Positions 1 to 9,581 of a stretch of DNA of 64,000 nucleotides are shown here, piece by piece. The position numbers and the translations under genes are program-made. The DNA lies in NCBI RefSeq assembly GCF_001421015.2, contig NZ_CP013023.1, positions 4,581,501-4,645,500 on the forward strand. The letters are read 5' to 3'. The notes below the pieces were generated by a model, which saw only the letters and a list, made by a program, of their open reading frames with translations, was not told the origin of the DNA and did no database searches. The stretch comes from Paenibacillus bovis (GTDB taxonomy: Bacteria; Bacillota; Bacilli; Paenibacillales; Paenibacillaceae). Every line of letters begins with the position of its first letter. Positions within the stretch are counted from its first letter, which is position 1.

Positions 1-303
1 TTGTTTGGCAAGTTCACGGTACAGGAAAATCAGCGCGATACCATGGTCAATATCCTGCTTGACGCTGCAGAATCCATGAAAAATCTGCAAGAATGCGAAA
101 TCTACATGGTCAGCATCGCCGAAAACGAACCGGACTGCGTGTACGTCTATGAAGTATGGAGCAGCGAGCAAGCCCATCAGGCATCCCTTCAACTGGAAGT
201 CACCCAGACTCTAATCCAAAAAGCCAAACCCATTATCACCGGCATGGAAAGAATCAGCACCCTCCACCCCCTCGGCGGGAAAGGGCTCCCTTCTACTTTA
301 TAA
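1..303 (+). CDS. Antibiotic biosynthesis monooxygenase (ABM/YgiN-like) domain protein, 5' end cut
   Basis: The product is a small single-domain protein of the dimeric ferredoxin-like ABM fold. Members act as quinol monooxygenases or as small stress-related enzymes. Visible family features are an opening strand FGKFTVQENQRD, a helix with LLDAAESM, and the central strand and turn CVYVYEVWSSEQAHQAS, which matches the family pattern of E-x-W-x-s followed by a helix. The window opens on TTG, and relatives usually carry a few more residues (Met, hydrophobics) before FGKFT, so the true start probably lies just outside. The remaining 100 residues are close to the family's usual 95-105. The substrate cannot be read from the sequence. 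Confidence 0.75.
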   Translation: MFGKFTVQENQRDTMVNILLDAAESMKNLQECEIYMVSIAENEPDCVYVYEVWSSEQAHQASLQLEVTQTLIQKAKPIITGMERISTLHPLGGKGLPSTL

Positions 304-440
304 GTATCATTTATTGTTCAATATAAGTAGCTATCTATTATTCAATTGAATGCGAAATGATTAGTAAATGCCCTCCTACCATACCACTCGTTTCTTTTTC
401 ACAAGATTTTTTCCAATACACTGTCCCTCAGACGCACTTA

Positions 441-566
441 GCGAAAGGAAAGGAATCATTCCAAAGGCCAACATTTAAGAATGGATATTTACCGCGACAG
501 CGGTGATTCAAAAATATCCATTCTTAACCGGATCTTAACCGGAGGTCGCCGGAATAATCCTTTCCC
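441..566. repeat. Nested composite inverted repeat
   Basis: The intergenic stretch 304-705 contains a large dyad. The inner arms TTAAGAATGGATATTT (475-490) and its exact complement (512-527) flank a second small stem, ACCGC/GCGGT (491-504). Imperfect outer arms at 447-462 and 551-565 (GGAAAGGA..ATTCC against GGAATAATCCTTTCC) extend the structure to about 125 bp. There is no T-run after the arms, so it is not a simple terminator. It may be a small palindromic intergenic repeat. The rest of 304-705 holds only the ptsI terminator. Confidence 0.6.
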
Positions 567-605
567 GCAGCGAAGTCCCTCTTAGCTCTTATCCATCTTC
601 ACACC

Positions 606-654
606 AAAAAAAGAAAAAAAGCTGATTTCCCGAATCATTTCAGGAAATCAGCTT
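606..654 (-). terminator. Rho-independent terminator of the pts genes
   Basis: A 12-bp stem (AAGCTGATTTCC at 619-630 pairing with 643-654) with a 12-nt loop is followed, in the minus-strand direction, by a T-rich tract (the complement of 606-620). It lies about 50 bp after the ptsI stop codon. Confidence 0.85.
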
Positions 655-705
655 AATGGGATTGTTGGAAAAAAGAATAGCTATACCAAAAACGGTATCC
701 AGCAA

Positions 706-2418
706 TTACGCCTGAATAGCGTTAACCAGTTCGACAACCTGCTCTGCTGTCTGCATATCGAGTGCTTTGGTAGCCAGCTCTTGCATTTCAGCTTTGGACA
801 GTTTGGCGATTTGACTGCGTGCAGGCAGAATAGAGCTTGCACTCATACTGAACTCATCGAGTCCCAGACCGAGCAACAATGGAATCGCTGTAGCATCCCC
901 TGCCATCTCGCCACACATTCCAGCCCATTTGCCTTCTTTGTGCGCTGCATCGATAACCATTTTAACCAGACGCAGAATGGACGGGTTATATGGTTGATAC
1001 AGATAAGATACACGTTCGTTCATACGGTCAGCTGCCATGGTGTACTGGATCAGATCGTTAGTACCGATACTGAAGAAGTCTACTTCTTTGGCAAACTGAT
1101 CAGCCAGAACAGCTGTGGAAGGAATCTCAACCATGATGCCGAGTTGGATGTTGTCCGATACGGATACACCTTCAGCAACCAGTTTTTCTTTCTCTTCCAT
1201 CAGAACCGCTTTTGCTTCACGGAATTCGCCCAGTGTAGCGATCATTGGGAACATCACGCGCAGTTCACCATATACGCTTGCACGAAGCAGCGCACGCAGT
1301 TGAGTGCGGAAAATGTCCTGACGATCCAGACACAGACGGATAGCACGGAAACCAAGGAACGGATTCATTTCTTTTGGCAGAACCAGGTAAGGCAGTTCTT
1401 TGTCGCCACCGATATCCAGTGTACGAACAACTACAGGCTTGCCTGCCATTTTTTCGAGTACTGTTTTATAAGCGTTGAATTGAACATCCTCGGATGGCAA
1501 CTCGTCACGACCCATATACAGGAACTCGGTACGATACAGACCTACTGCTTCGCCGCCGTTATCAAGAACGCCAGCTACATCGTTTGGTGTACCAATGTTG
1601 GCAGCCAGTTCGACGTGAACGCCGTCTTTGGATACCGTTGCTTCGTCGCGCAGTTTGCGCCACTCTGCTACTTGAGCTTCATAAGCCTCACGTTTTGCAC
1701 GGTATTCTGCCAGTGTAGCTTCATCCGGATTTACAATAACGTTACCTTCGAGACCATCGACGATAACCATGTCACCGTTTTGTACAACGTCCATAACTTC
1801 CTTCGTTCCTACTACTGCCGGAATCTCCAGGGAGCGTGCCATAATCGCAGAGTGGGAAGTACGTCCGCCAATGTTGGTTGTGAAGCCTTTTACATAATTG
1901 CGGTCCAGCTGAGCTGTATCGGAAGGCGTCAGGTCTTCAGCAATGATGACCACTTCTTCACGAATTTCAGCAGGGCTTTGGAAATTAACGCCCATCAGAT
2001 GGTTGATCACACGCTTCGTTACGTCGCGCATGTCCGCAGCACGTTCCTGAAGATAAGCACTCTTCATGTTCTCAAACATGGTTACGAACTGGGAAGCCAC
2101 TTCGTTCAGTGCATATTCAGCATTGATCATATCGGAAGAGATTTTGTCTTTTACCGGATCGATCAATTCAGGATCATTCAGAATGAGCAGGTGAGATTCG
2201 AAAATCTCTGCCTTTTTTGCTCCCATTTCTTGCAGCGTGCGCTCTTTGATCGCCTCAAGTTCCACTTTGGATTGCGCCAGAGCAGACTCAAGTTTAGCCA
2301 GTTCCGCATCGGTATCACTTACTGAGCGTTTGGTGATTTCATACTCAGGATGTTCCAGACGGAATGCTTTGGCAATGGCGATGCCCGAAGACGCCGCAAT
2401 TCCCAAAATATTAGCCAT
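706..2418 (-). CDS. ptsI: PTS enzyme I (phosphoenolpyruvate-protein phosphotransferase)
   Basis: This is the cytoplasmic enzyme that takes phosphate from phosphoenolpyruvate and passes it to HPr, the first step for all PTS sugars. At 570 residues it has the standard length. The phospho-accepting His189 sits in [13 protein letters not shown]. The C-terminal PEP-binding barrel shows [38 protein letters not shown] and the catalytic-cysteine motif GMCGEMAGD. The start overlaps the 3' end of ptsH by 8 bp, indicating translational coupling. A strong terminator follows. Nothing unusual was seen. Confidence 0.98.
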   Translation of the reverse strand: MANILGIAASSGIAIAKAFRLEHPEYEITKRSVSDTDAELAKLESALAQSKVELEAIKERTLQEMGAKKAEIFESHLLILNDPELIDPVKDKISSDMINAEYALNEVASQFVTMFENMKSAYLQERAADMRDVTKRVINHLMGVNFQSPAEIREEVVIIAEDLTPSDTAQLDRNYVKGFTTNIGGRTSHSAIMARSLEIPAVVGTKEVMDVVQNGDMVIVDGLEGNVIVNPDEATLAEYRAKREAYEAQVAEWRKLRDEATVSKDGVHVELAANIGTPNDVAGVLDNGGEAVGLYRTEFLYMGRDELPSEDVQFNAYKTVLEKMAGKPVVVRTLDIGGDKELPYLVLPKEMNPFLGFRAIRLCLDRQDIFRTQLRALLRASVYGELRVMFPMIATLGEFREAKAVLMEEKEKLVAEGVSVSDNIQLGIMVEIPSTAVLADQFAKEVDFFSIGTNDLIQYTMAADRMNERVSYLYQPYNPSILRLVKMVIDAAHKEGKWAGMCGEMAGDATAIPLLLGLGLDEFSMSASSILPARSQIAKLSKAEMQELATKALDMQTAEQVVELVNAIQA

Positions 2419-2686
2419 TGATTTCGCCTAGCCCTTCGTTAACCATTACGTCAGTCAGAGCTTGCAGAGCCGCTTCTTCTTCTGCACCAGTAGTGGACAG
2501 AACGATAGTATCACCTTGCTCCAGACCCAGAGACAGAACACCCAGGATAGATTTCAGGGTTACTTTTTTACCTTTAGCTTCAGCGAAAGATTCAGTAGAA
2601 GCAAATTTGTTAGCAGCTGTTACCAGTGCAGTTGCTGGGCGTGCGTGGATACCATCTTCATCAACGATTTTAAATGTTTTTTCCAT
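2411..2686 (-). CDS. ptsH: Phosphocarrier protein HPr
   Basis: HPr relays phosphate from enzyme I to the sugar-specific EII proteins. In Firmicutes it also acts with CcpA in catabolite repression after phosphorylation on Ser46. The 91-residue sequence shows the active-site histidine (His14) in DGIHARPAT and the regulatory serine (Ser46) in [12 protein letters not shown]. It overlaps ptsI by 8 bp. A 412-bp gap containing a long hairpin separates it from ptsG upstream, so ptsHI may be made both from ptsG read-through and from a local promoter. Confidence 0.98.
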   Translation of the reverse strand: MEKTFKIVDEDGIHARPATALVTAANKFASTESFAEAKGKKVTLKSILGVLSLGLEQGDTIVLSTTGAEEEAALQALTDVMVNEGLGEING

Positions 2687-2904
2687 TATAAAGTCACTCG
2701 CTTTCTGTTAGTAGTAGTATAGATGTGAATATCAAGCCATCCACTCTATTGTACAGCATTATAAACCATGATGCACGTTCTGGAAGAAAAAATTTCGACT
2801 TTTTTCAGCAATTACTAGCAATTTGCGGCAAAATTTAGGCAAATTCATTTCTTTACCAAACAAATGCTCGTTTTCACCAAAAGATGCTTTCATTTTATAA
2901 TGAT

Positions 2905-2948
2905 AGCAAACTATAGGCGAAGTTCCGAAGAACCGCCTATAGTTTGCT
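2905..2948. repeat. Perfect 15-bp hairpin between ptsG and ptsH
   Basis: AGCAAACTATAGGCG (2905-2919) is exactly complementary to 2934-2948. Inside the loop GTTC/GAAC pairs around a CGAA tetraloop, with two bulged A residues. Neither strand carries a T-run beyond the stem, so it is not a standard terminator. It lies in the 412-bp gap between ptsG and ptsH and could be an mRNA processing or stabilising hairpin. Nothing else was recognised in 2687-3098. Confidence 0.6.
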
Positions 2949-3098
2949 GTGAAACACATCCTGCATGCATACACTTAGTATTACTTAGACATAAATCCAT
3001 GCGGTTAAGCAGCTTACCAAGCCTTACCCAACTGATTTGCCAAATTAATCTGTATTTTCTGGATGCCTGACTATTCAGTTGAAGGTTGATCACTCTGC

Positions 3099-5153
3099 TT
3101 ACTTGATGGTGATAATGTCGCCTTCTCCGCCTTTAACCGTTCCGGATTTTTTCAGCGTTACCGCTGCACCTTCCGGCAGGTTGGAGAAGATTACTGGTGT
3201 AATGATAGATGGAGCGTTTGCTTTTACATATTCCAGATCTACTTCAAGGATTGGCTGACCCGCCATAACATCGTCGCCTTCAGCAACCAGTACAGTGAAG
3301 CCCTGGCCTTTCAGCTTAACGGTGTTCACACCAACGTGTACGAGAATTTCTTTGCCTGTCTCGGACATAATGCCAATCGCATGCTTGCTCGGGAATACAT
3401 TGAATACTTTACCGTTTACCGGAGAAGCGATCGTTCCGCTCGAAGGCAGAATCGCGAATCCGTCACCGGTCATTTTTTGCGAGAATACCGGATCCGGTAC
3501 TTCACTGATATTCAGCAGTTCACCACTGGCCGGAGCAACAATCACTTCGTCGGTCATCAGGCTAACCTGATTCTCGGCTGTGCCTTTGGCTGGCTCATTG
3601 TCTACACTTGGAGGTGTAGCACGTGGTGTACGTCCTGCGATAATGTCCTGCATTTGGGACTTGATGGTATCGGAACGTGTACCGAAGATCGCCTGGATAT
3701 TGTTACCCACTTCCAGTACGCCGGAAGCGCCCAGGGATTTCAGACGGTCTTTGTTAACATTTTTTGGTTCTTTAACCTGAATACGCAGACGAGTGATACA
3801 AGCGTCCAGACTGGAGATGTTTTCCTGGCCGCCAAACGCGTCCAGAATCTTGCCAGGCAGTTCGTCCTGTGTTGCGCTGCCACCAGAGCTGTTCTCCTCG
3901 GAAGCAACAGTGTCTTCGCGACCTGGTGTCTTGAGGTTGAACTTGCGAATAGCAAAACGGAAACCAAAGTAGTACACAACCGCCAGAATCAGACCGACGA
4001 TGATAACGTCCCACCAAGGGGTACGGTTCGGAATAACACCGAACAGGATAAAGTCAATCAGACCACCTGAGAAAGTCATACCGATCTTAACGCCCAGAAT
4101 CTGCATTGTCATGAAAGACAGACCTGCGAAGATTGCGTGAATACCGAACAGGATTGGAGCAACGAACAGGAATGAGAATTCCAGCGGCTCTGTAATACCT
4201 GTCAGGAAAGAAGTCAGTGCTGCAGAAGCCATGATACCTGCAACGTATTTTTTGTGCTGTGGCTTGGATTCATGATAGATAGCCAGTGCTGCCGCAGGCA
4301 GACCGAACATCATGAATGGGAATTTACCAACCATGAATGTACCCGCTGTGAACGGTACGCCGTCACGCAGCTGAGCCATAAAGATCTTCTGGTCACCACG
4401 TACCAGTTCGCCCGCTTTATTGACATATTCACCAAATTCAAACCAGAACGGTGAGTAGAAGATATGATGCAGTCCGAAAGGAATCAGTGAACGCTCGATT
4501 ACCCCGAAGATAAATGCGGACAGTGTAGGGTTCGCATCAACCATGTTGTGGGAAACGTTATTCAGCAGAGACTGAATCGGAGGCCATACCACGATCATAA
4601 TCAGACCGAGGATCAGGGAGGTTACAGCAGTCATAATTGGAACGAAACGTTTACCTGCAAAGAAGCCCAGGTAAGACGGCAGTTCGATCTTGAAGAAACG
4701 CTTGTACATCGATGCTGCCAGGATACCGACGATAATACCGCCGAATACACCAGTTTGCAGTGTAGGAATACCCAGTACGGAAGCCAGAGCAAAGTTGCCT
4801 GTACCTACATCCGCAGCTTTGATACCCATTGCTGTACCCATAGTTACGTTCATGATCAGATAACCGATAATTGCTGCCAGACCGGCAACGCCTTCTCCTC
4901 CTGCGAGACCGACGGCAACCCCGACGGCAAATAACAAGGATAGGTTATCAAATACGATTTGCCCGGAGTTCATCATTACTTCAGCAGTAATTTGAACCCA
5001 CTTGGCATTGAGTGCAGGAATATACTGCAAAAAGTCCGGGTTAACCAACAGGTTACCGATACCCAGCAGCAGACCTGCAGCTGGCAGGATCGCAACCGGA
5101 AGCATCAGTGCTCTACCAACTTTTTGCAAAACGCCAAACAGACGTCTAAACAA
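3099..5153 (-). CDS. ptsG: Glucose-specific PTS permease EIICBA
   Basis: This integral membrane transporter takes up and phosphorylates glucose. In order it has a multi-span EIIC domain (start to about residue 400, with motifs such as GGIIVGILAA and GITEPLEFSFLF), an EIIB domain whose phosphocysteine is Cys452 in LDACITRLRI, and an EIIA domain with His606 in ILVHVGVNTVKLKG. The TTG at 5153 is chosen as start because AGAGGGGAAG lies about 8 nt upstream and the protein then begins FRRLFGVLQKVGRALMLP, as in relatives. An ATG at 5264 in the same frame would add 37 residues unlike the family and has no ribosome site. At 684 residues the length fits. The leader carries a GlcT antiterminator. Confidence 0.95.
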   Translation of the reverse strand: MFRRLFGVLQKVGRALMLPVAILPAAGLLLGIGNLLVNPDFLQYIPALNAKWVQITAEVMMNSGQIVFDNLSLLFAVGVAVGLAGGEGVAGLAAIIGYLIMNVTMGTAMGIKAADVGTGNFALASVLGIPTLQTGVFGGIIVGILAASMYKRFFKIELPSYLGFFAGKRFVPIMTAVTSLILGLIMIVVWPPIQSLLNNVSHNMVDANPTLSAFIFGVIERSLIPFGLHHIFYSPFWFEFGEYVNKAGELVRGDQKIFMAQLRDGVPFTAGTFMVGKFPFMMFGLPAAALAIYHESKPQHKKYVAGIMASAALTSFLTGITEPLEFSFLFVAPILFGIHAIFAGLSFMTMQILGVKIGMTFSGGLIDFILFGVIPNRTPWWDVIIVGLILAVVYYFGFRFAIRKFNLKTPGREDTVASEENSSGGSATQDELPGKILDAFGGQENISSLDACITRLRIQVKEPKNVNKDRLKSLGASGVLEVGNNIQAIFGTRSDTIKSQMQDIIAGRTPRATPPSVDNEPAKGTAENQVSLMTDEVIVAPASGELLNISEVPDPVFSQKMTGDGFAILPSSGTIASPVNGKVFNVFPSKHAIGIMSETGKEILVHVGVNTVKLKGQGFTVLVAEGDDVMAGQPILEVDLEYVKANAPSIITPVIFSNLPEGAAVTLKKSGTVKGGEGDIITIK

Positions 5154-5341
5154 TACAGCCACTTCCCCTCTTGAATATAATGTATGATTTTGAGTTGCAG
5201 TGCAGGCAGGATTCACTTCTTCAATGTGTATGACCCAAACATGTAATAAATTAAACCAATTCATCTAATTTATTACATAAATGGAACTTTCATGATTCCG
5301 TAACCTCACTGCGTTCAACAACCGCTTTGCGGATAGCATGC

Positions 5342-5469
5342 AAAAAAGGCATGAGCAAACAATGTACATGTAACATAAAGCTATGCGTGCAGATAAGGAT
5401 AAAATACGCCCTCTGCTATGCAGCTTCGCTACAAATACGTTGTTAACTCATGCCTGATCGAATCAGTAA
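5342..5469 (-). promoter_or_regulatory. GlcT ribonucleic antiterminator (RAT) overlapping an intrinsic terminator in the ptsG leader
   Basis: In the minus direction the leader reads TTACTGATTCGATCAG followed by GCATGAG (complement of 5447-5469). This closely resembles the RAT hairpins bound by BglG/LicT-family antiterminators (CTGAT/ATCAG stem, TCG loop). The 3' half of this element, GGCATGAG, is exactly complementary to CTCATGCC about 90 nt later (complement of 5348-5355), which is followed by six T (complement of 5342-5347). RAT and terminator are therefore mutually exclusive. The glcT gene lies immediately upstream, matching the arrangement known in Bacillus. Confidence 0.88.
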
Positions 5470-5564
5470 CACGTTATAACCGCTATTCGTTTGTTGATTA
5501 CGTTCTGAATTATAGCACTCTCATTTTGAACATGCAAGCCTTTTCAACAAAAAAATTCACCAGC

Positions 5565-6416
5565 TTAATTTTCGGTTTCATTTTTCTCGACAAACCGCTG
5601 CAGATGCATCGTTAGATAACTAACTTCTGCTCCATATACAGGCCGACGCAGGCGTCTTTCCATCATCTTGGTCAGCTTCCAGGCGAGCGAATATACTTCC
5701 GGGTACTCGATCTTGAGCATCTCTTCCAGCCGGTGTGTCGCTGCTACCTTCTCGCCGCGGCGGATACGCTCAATCGCGAACCGTAAATGGGTCAGCAGCC
5801 GCGAATAATCCAGACTGTCACCAGTGATAGTAATATTCAAGCTGTCTTCTACTACTTTGACCATATCGGCAATCAGGCGGGAATGCGCCTTGATCTGGGT
5901 AATATGCTGATCGGTCAGTGCGCTGTAAATATGCAGGGCAACAAATCCGATTTCATCTTCCTCCAGACTGACACCCAGCTTGTTTTTAATCATTTCCAAT
6001 GCATGTTCAGCCAGACGATACTCGTTCGGATACATCTCCCGTGTCTCATACAAAAAAGGATTCTGTACCGTCATCCCCTGTTCGGCACGCTTGATGGCGA
6101 ACGCAATATGGTCGGTCAATGCAATATGAATATGCTCGTTGAGCGGAGTTTTGCTTTCTTTATTAATAAAGTGAATAATCTCGTTAATCACTTCTATGAT
6201 CTGTTCGTCAATCTGCGCAGCCAGCTGCTTGTACTGCTCCTGCTCCTGTTGGTTGGTTAAAATAAACATTTTCTCGACGACATTGAGCGGAATCTGATCG
6301 CGTGTCTTGCGGTTAAATCCGATTCCCTTGCCGATCACGACGACCTCTTCATACTGAGGATGATCTGCAATAATTACGTTATTATTCAGTACTTTAGCCA
6401 CTTGTAGGCTGCTCAC
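5565..6416 (-). CDS. glcT: Transcription antiterminator GlcT (BglG family)
   Basis: This RNA-binding protein stabilises the RAT hairpin in the ptsG leader when glucose is present. Its activity is set by PTS-dependent phosphorylation of its PRD domains. The N-terminal 60 residues form the CAT RNA-binding domain (VAKVLNNNVIIA, VVIGKGIGF). Two PTS regulation domains follow, with conserved histidines in HIHIALTDHIAFAIKR, YRLAEHALEMI, SRLLTHLRFAIER and YLTMHLQRF. The start is GTG at 6416 with AAAGGGGTG a few bases upstream. At 283 residues it is typical. It precedes ptsG with its target site between them. Confidence 0.95.
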   Translation of the reverse strand: MSSLQVAKVLNNNVIIADHPQYEEVVVIGKGIGFNRKTRDQIPLNVVEKMFILTNQQEQEQYKQLAAQIDEQIIEVINEIIHFINKESKTPLNEHIHIALTDHIAFAIKRAEQGMTVQNPFLYETREMYPNEYRLAEHALEMIKNKLGVSLEEDEIGFVALHIYSALTDQHITQIKAHSRLIADMVKVVEDSLNITITGDSLDYSRLLTHLRFAIERIRRGEKVAATHRLEEMLKIEYPEVYSLAWKLTKMMERRLRRPVYGAEVSYLTMHLQRFVEKNETEN

Positions 6417-6510
6417 AGTTGCACCCCTTTTAATATCGCCTTATCCCGACTAAGTTATCAAAAAATAACAGGCTAGTCAACACAATCTGTACACTGCTTC
6501 GTTACAGCGA

Positions 6511-6553
6511 AAAAGACGATGAAGCCTTTATTTATCCGGCTTCATCGTCTTTT
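6511..6553 (-). terminator. Rho-independent terminator downstream of the flotillin gene
   Basis: A 16-bp stem (6511-6526 with 6538-6553, core AAAAGACGATGAAGCC) with an 11-nt loop is followed on the minus strand by a run of T. It lies 265 bp past the flotillin stop and ahead of glcT. Nothing else was recognised in 6417-6817. Confidence 0.85.
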
Positions 6554-6817
6554 GAACTATTCCGCAGATATCCTTGTCGGAAATCCAGAGTTGTTGTACA
6601 CAGATACTGTTATTATACACTTGCCACCATCAGGTTACAAACGCCAGACAAGTACATAAATAACCGGCTGATCCAATGAAAAAATTGTATATGGACAGAT
6701 CAATTATAAAACATATTTTGAGCTTGCCGACAAAATGACATCCTAACTGCTATACCTGCTGGTTCAAGCTGCAGCTGTGTCTACGCGCCAGCTGCATCAT
6801 ACGAAGCATAGACTATT

Positions 6818-8452
6818 TTAGTCTGTATCCATGGTTGCATCCGAGATACGATTGGTTGATTTAATATTGGTTGATTGGATATCAATCGTCGGTGTTACCA
6901 TTTCAACCGGTTGGATATCCTCTGCTTCAATATGGACCGGATAGGAACGTTTTTTATCGGAAAGTGCAGGTTGGCGTTCGGCAGAATTCTCTTTTTGTCC
7001 GGCGAATCCCTGGATCAGCTGCTCCAGATCAAGACCGGATACACTTTTCAGCATTTCAGGAGCAGTAGCCATTAGCTCGGTCACATAATTGCTGACTCTG
7101 GTCGCTCCTCCGCCTTCTCCTTTGCCTGTATCAACGACTGTCAGCTTGTCAATACTGCTAAGCGGCTCTGCGATCTTGCCTGCCAGCTCCGGCAGCATTT
7201 TGGCAACGATATCGAGAATAGCTGCCTGACCGTAGTTTTCAAAAGCTTCAGCCAGCTTTTGCTTGGCTTCGGCTTCTGCCAGACCACGTAGACGGATGAC
7301 TTCGGCTTCCGCCGTACCTTTGGCACGTTCGGCATCCGCTGTCGCCAGACCGGCCAGGCGTTGCTGCTCGGCAGAGGCTTTGGCTTCGGTCTCGATCGAG
7401 TATTGTCTGGCTTCGGCTTCGCGCATTTTGCGGGCTTTGTCCGCCTGGGCTGCCTGCTCGACAGCAAAACGGTCGGCTTCGGCTTTCTTTTTCACTTCGG
7501 CATCATATTGTTTCTCGCGTACGGTAATTTCTTTTTCTTTCAGATCGATTTCGCGCTCTTTGCGGACGAGTTCGATTTTCATTTGTTCTTCAATCATGAT
7601 CTGCTTTGCTTTGGCTTCCTGAATCTGATATGCCTGATCAGCTTCGGCGCGAGCGGTATCCTGATCCTTTTTGAAAGCAGCAATTTTCAGCTCTTTTTCC
7701 TTTTCCGCTTCAGCGATATGGGTATCACGCAGCAGCTCGGCTTTTTGTCCTTCTTCTTCGGCACGAGCCTTTTGGATGCGTGAGTCGCGCAGCGCTTCGG
7801 CTTCAGCAATATCGGCATCCCTTTTCACGGCTGCAATCCGTGGTTTACCGAGGGATTCCAGATAGCCATGTTTGTCGCGAATATCCTTGATTGTAAAGGA
7901 AACGATCTGCAGACCCATCTTTTTGAGATCACGTGCGGCTACGCTCTGCACTTCCTGGGCGAAACGATCGCGATTGCGGTACACTTCCTCTACGGTCATA
8001 GAGCCCATAATCGAGCGTAGATGGCCTTCCAGCACTTCCTGGGCTTCTCCTTGCAGAGCCTGGATCGGCTTGCCCATGAACTGCTCTGCGGCTGTTGCTA
8101 CATCTTCAACCGAGCTGCCGATTTTGATAATAGCTACTCCGTCAGCCAGTACCGGTACACCTTGTTCGGTATACACCTCCGGTGTAGTGACGTCCAGCTT
8201 GTGGGACAGCAAGGACAGAAATTCGGATTTCTGGAAAATCGGCCAGATAAATGCACCGCCGCCGCGTACGATCTTGATTTTGCGTCCGGCACCATCATCC
8301 GAGATATTTTTGTTGCCGAGAAAAGAGCCGGTCACGACCATTGCCTCATCTGTACTAACGGTTTTGTACCGTGCCCAGAATGTTATGCCCAGTACGATTA
8401 GAACGACGATTACAATGGCAGGAATCAAAATCATTTCGTTTATTATTGTCAT
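6818..8452 (-). CDS. floT: Flotillin-like membrane scaffold protein (FloT/YuaG type)
   Basis: Bacterial flotillins organise functional membrane microdomains and affect fluidity, signalling and protease activity. This 544-residue protein has an N-terminal membrane segment (about residues 7-28, ILIPAIVIVVLIVLGITFWA). An SPFH/PHB domain follows (to about 205, with KLDVTTPEVYTEQGVPVLADG and TVEEVYRNRDRFAQEV). Then comes a very long Ala/Glu/Lys-rich coiled coil with flotillin-type EA repeats (about 210-440). The C-terminal tail of about 60 residues is rich in Ser, Thr and Asp. An AAGGGGAG ribosome site lies just before the ATG. The NfeD partner gene is directly upstream. Confidence 0.93.
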   Translation of the reverse strand: MTIINEMILIPAIVIVVLIVLGITFWARYKTVSTDEAMVVTGSFLGNKNISDDGAGRKIKIVRGGGAFIWPIFQKSEFLSLLSHKLDVTTPEVYTEQGVPVLADGVAIIKIGSSVEDVATAAEQFMGKPIQALQGEAQEVLEGHLRSIMGSMTVEEVYRNRDRFAQEVQSVAARDLKKMGLQIVSFTIKDIRDKHGYLESLGKPRIAAVKRDADIAEAEALRDSRIQKARAEEEGQKAELLRDTHIAEAEKEKELKIAAFKKDQDTARAEADQAYQIQEAKAKQIMIEEQMKIELVRKEREIDLKEKEITVREKQYDAEVKKKAEADRFAVEQAAQADKARKMREAEARQYSIETEAKASAEQQRLAGLATADAERAKGTAEAEVIRLRGLAEAEAKQKLAEAFENYGQAAILDIVAKMLPELAGKIAEPLSSIDKLTVVDTGKGEGGGATRVSNYVTELMATAPEMLKSVSGLDLEQLIQGFAGQKENSAERQPALSDKKRSYPVHIEAEDIQPVEMVTPTIDIQSTNIKSTNRISDATMDTD

Positions 8453-8593
8453 TGTATTCTCCCCTTTGAAACTGTATTTAAAGTTATATGGGTATTGCTG
8501 CCAGGTTACATGGTTACTGCTTCCGTCATATTCTTATTTCCAACTGCGTTTTGCCTGGATACACTATCCATGGATTATACTTGCTGCTTTTAT

Positions 8594-9136
8594 TTATAGT
8601 GGTGCCGGGTCTGCTGCCAGACCTTGTTCAAATTCCGCTACTGCCAAAACACCTGCCGACTCCTCTACAATGACGACACGGACACCTGCCGCGATAGGAG
8701 AATGCTCAAAACTCGACGCGATATGTACCGTATTGCCACCTGCTACCTTGATCATAACTTCGCCATATCCCTCGCCTGGTACCGGTATGGTAACTTCTCC
8801 AATCCGCCCAATCATCTCCCGGATCGAATAGGACGTGGACACTTCGCTATTCTCCATGGGTTTGACATACACGAAAAATACAAACAATGCTCCTGCAATA
8901 GCCGCCAGAATGGATAATAACAGCTCTACTCCTATAGACATGTCCGTATACCTGGCCAGCAAAATGCCTGCTCCACCAAATACCGTTACCATGCCTGCCA
9001 GTACAACCGGCTTGAATACATCCGGTCCGGGCAGCTCCAGTCCGCCCAGTACATCACCGAGCAAGTCACCGAAAAGCAGGCTGAACAGCGCATATACTGC
9101 TCCGATAATCAGACAGGTCCAATATAGCGTTTCCAT
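8594..9136 (-). CDS. NfeD-like membrane protein (YuaF type), flotillin partner
   Basis: NfeD proteins of the short type pair with flotillins and help form membrane microdomains. The 180-residue product has three to four predicted membrane helices in its first 110 residues (for example LYWTCLIIGAVYALFSLLFG and LLSILAAIAGALFVFFVYV). A soluble C-terminal beta-barrel with GRIGEVTIPVPGEGYGEV, the OB-fold expected of NfeD, follows. The ATG at 9136 is preferred over an upstream in-frame ATG (9208) because AGGAGA lies 8 nt before it and the protein then starts directly with a membrane helix. It precedes floT by 141 bp, presumably in one operon. Confidence 0.88.
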   Translation of the reverse strand: METLYWTCLIIGAVYALFSLLFGDLLGDVLGGLELPGPDVFKPVVLAGMVTVFGGAGILLARYTDMSIGVELLLSILAAIAGALFVFFVYVKPMENSEVSTSYSIREMIGRIGEVTIPVPGEGYGEVMIKVAGGNTVHIASSFEHSPIAAGVRVVIVEESAGVLAVAEFEQGLAADPAPL

Positions 9137-9374
9137 AATTGCGGTCTCCTTTCCGTTTTGTGACAAGACCGCCGCACAGTCTTCAAGACTTTTTTTATTC
9201 AAAAACAAAAATACTGCTGGTTGGCGATATACCTTTATTTACGTATATATACAGATGAGGTTGCATATTTTTACCTTTAAAGGAAATTAAATTACAAAAA
9301 GCAGCTTTTTCTCTTTCATTTGATGTCCAATTGTTACGCCTTTATAGATAGTTCTATTCATTATATGAGACGTC

Positions 9375-9424
9375 AAAAAAGCACAGCTTCCCAAGATCCA
9401 TAGGATCAAGGAAACTGTGCTTTT
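9375..9424 (-). terminator. Rho-independent terminator downstream of the alcohol dehydrogenase gene
   Basis: Arms AAAAGCACAGCTTCC and GGAAACTGTGCTTTT (one G-U pair) enclose a 17-nt loop. On the minus strand the stem is followed by T residues (complement of 9375-9380). It lies about 160 bp past the stop of the dehydrogenase gene. Nothing else was recognised in 9137-9581. Confidence 0.8.
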
Positions 9425-9581
9425 GGTTGTGAAATGTTTTATGCAGACTGCTCTGCTTTTTGGAAAAAATTACTCTTTAGCGAATACAAGAGCTGTCTTT
9501 TTACATTAAACAGGCTATCTCTGATCGCAACATCACACTTCTTATACCAAACTTGATACTTCGGTTTAAAAGCGCTCCTGC

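Noticed and set aside
5154..5264. Longer ptsG start at ATG 5264
   Set aside because: The added 37 residues do not resemble EIIC proteins, and a strong ribosome site precedes TTG 5153 inside that extension.
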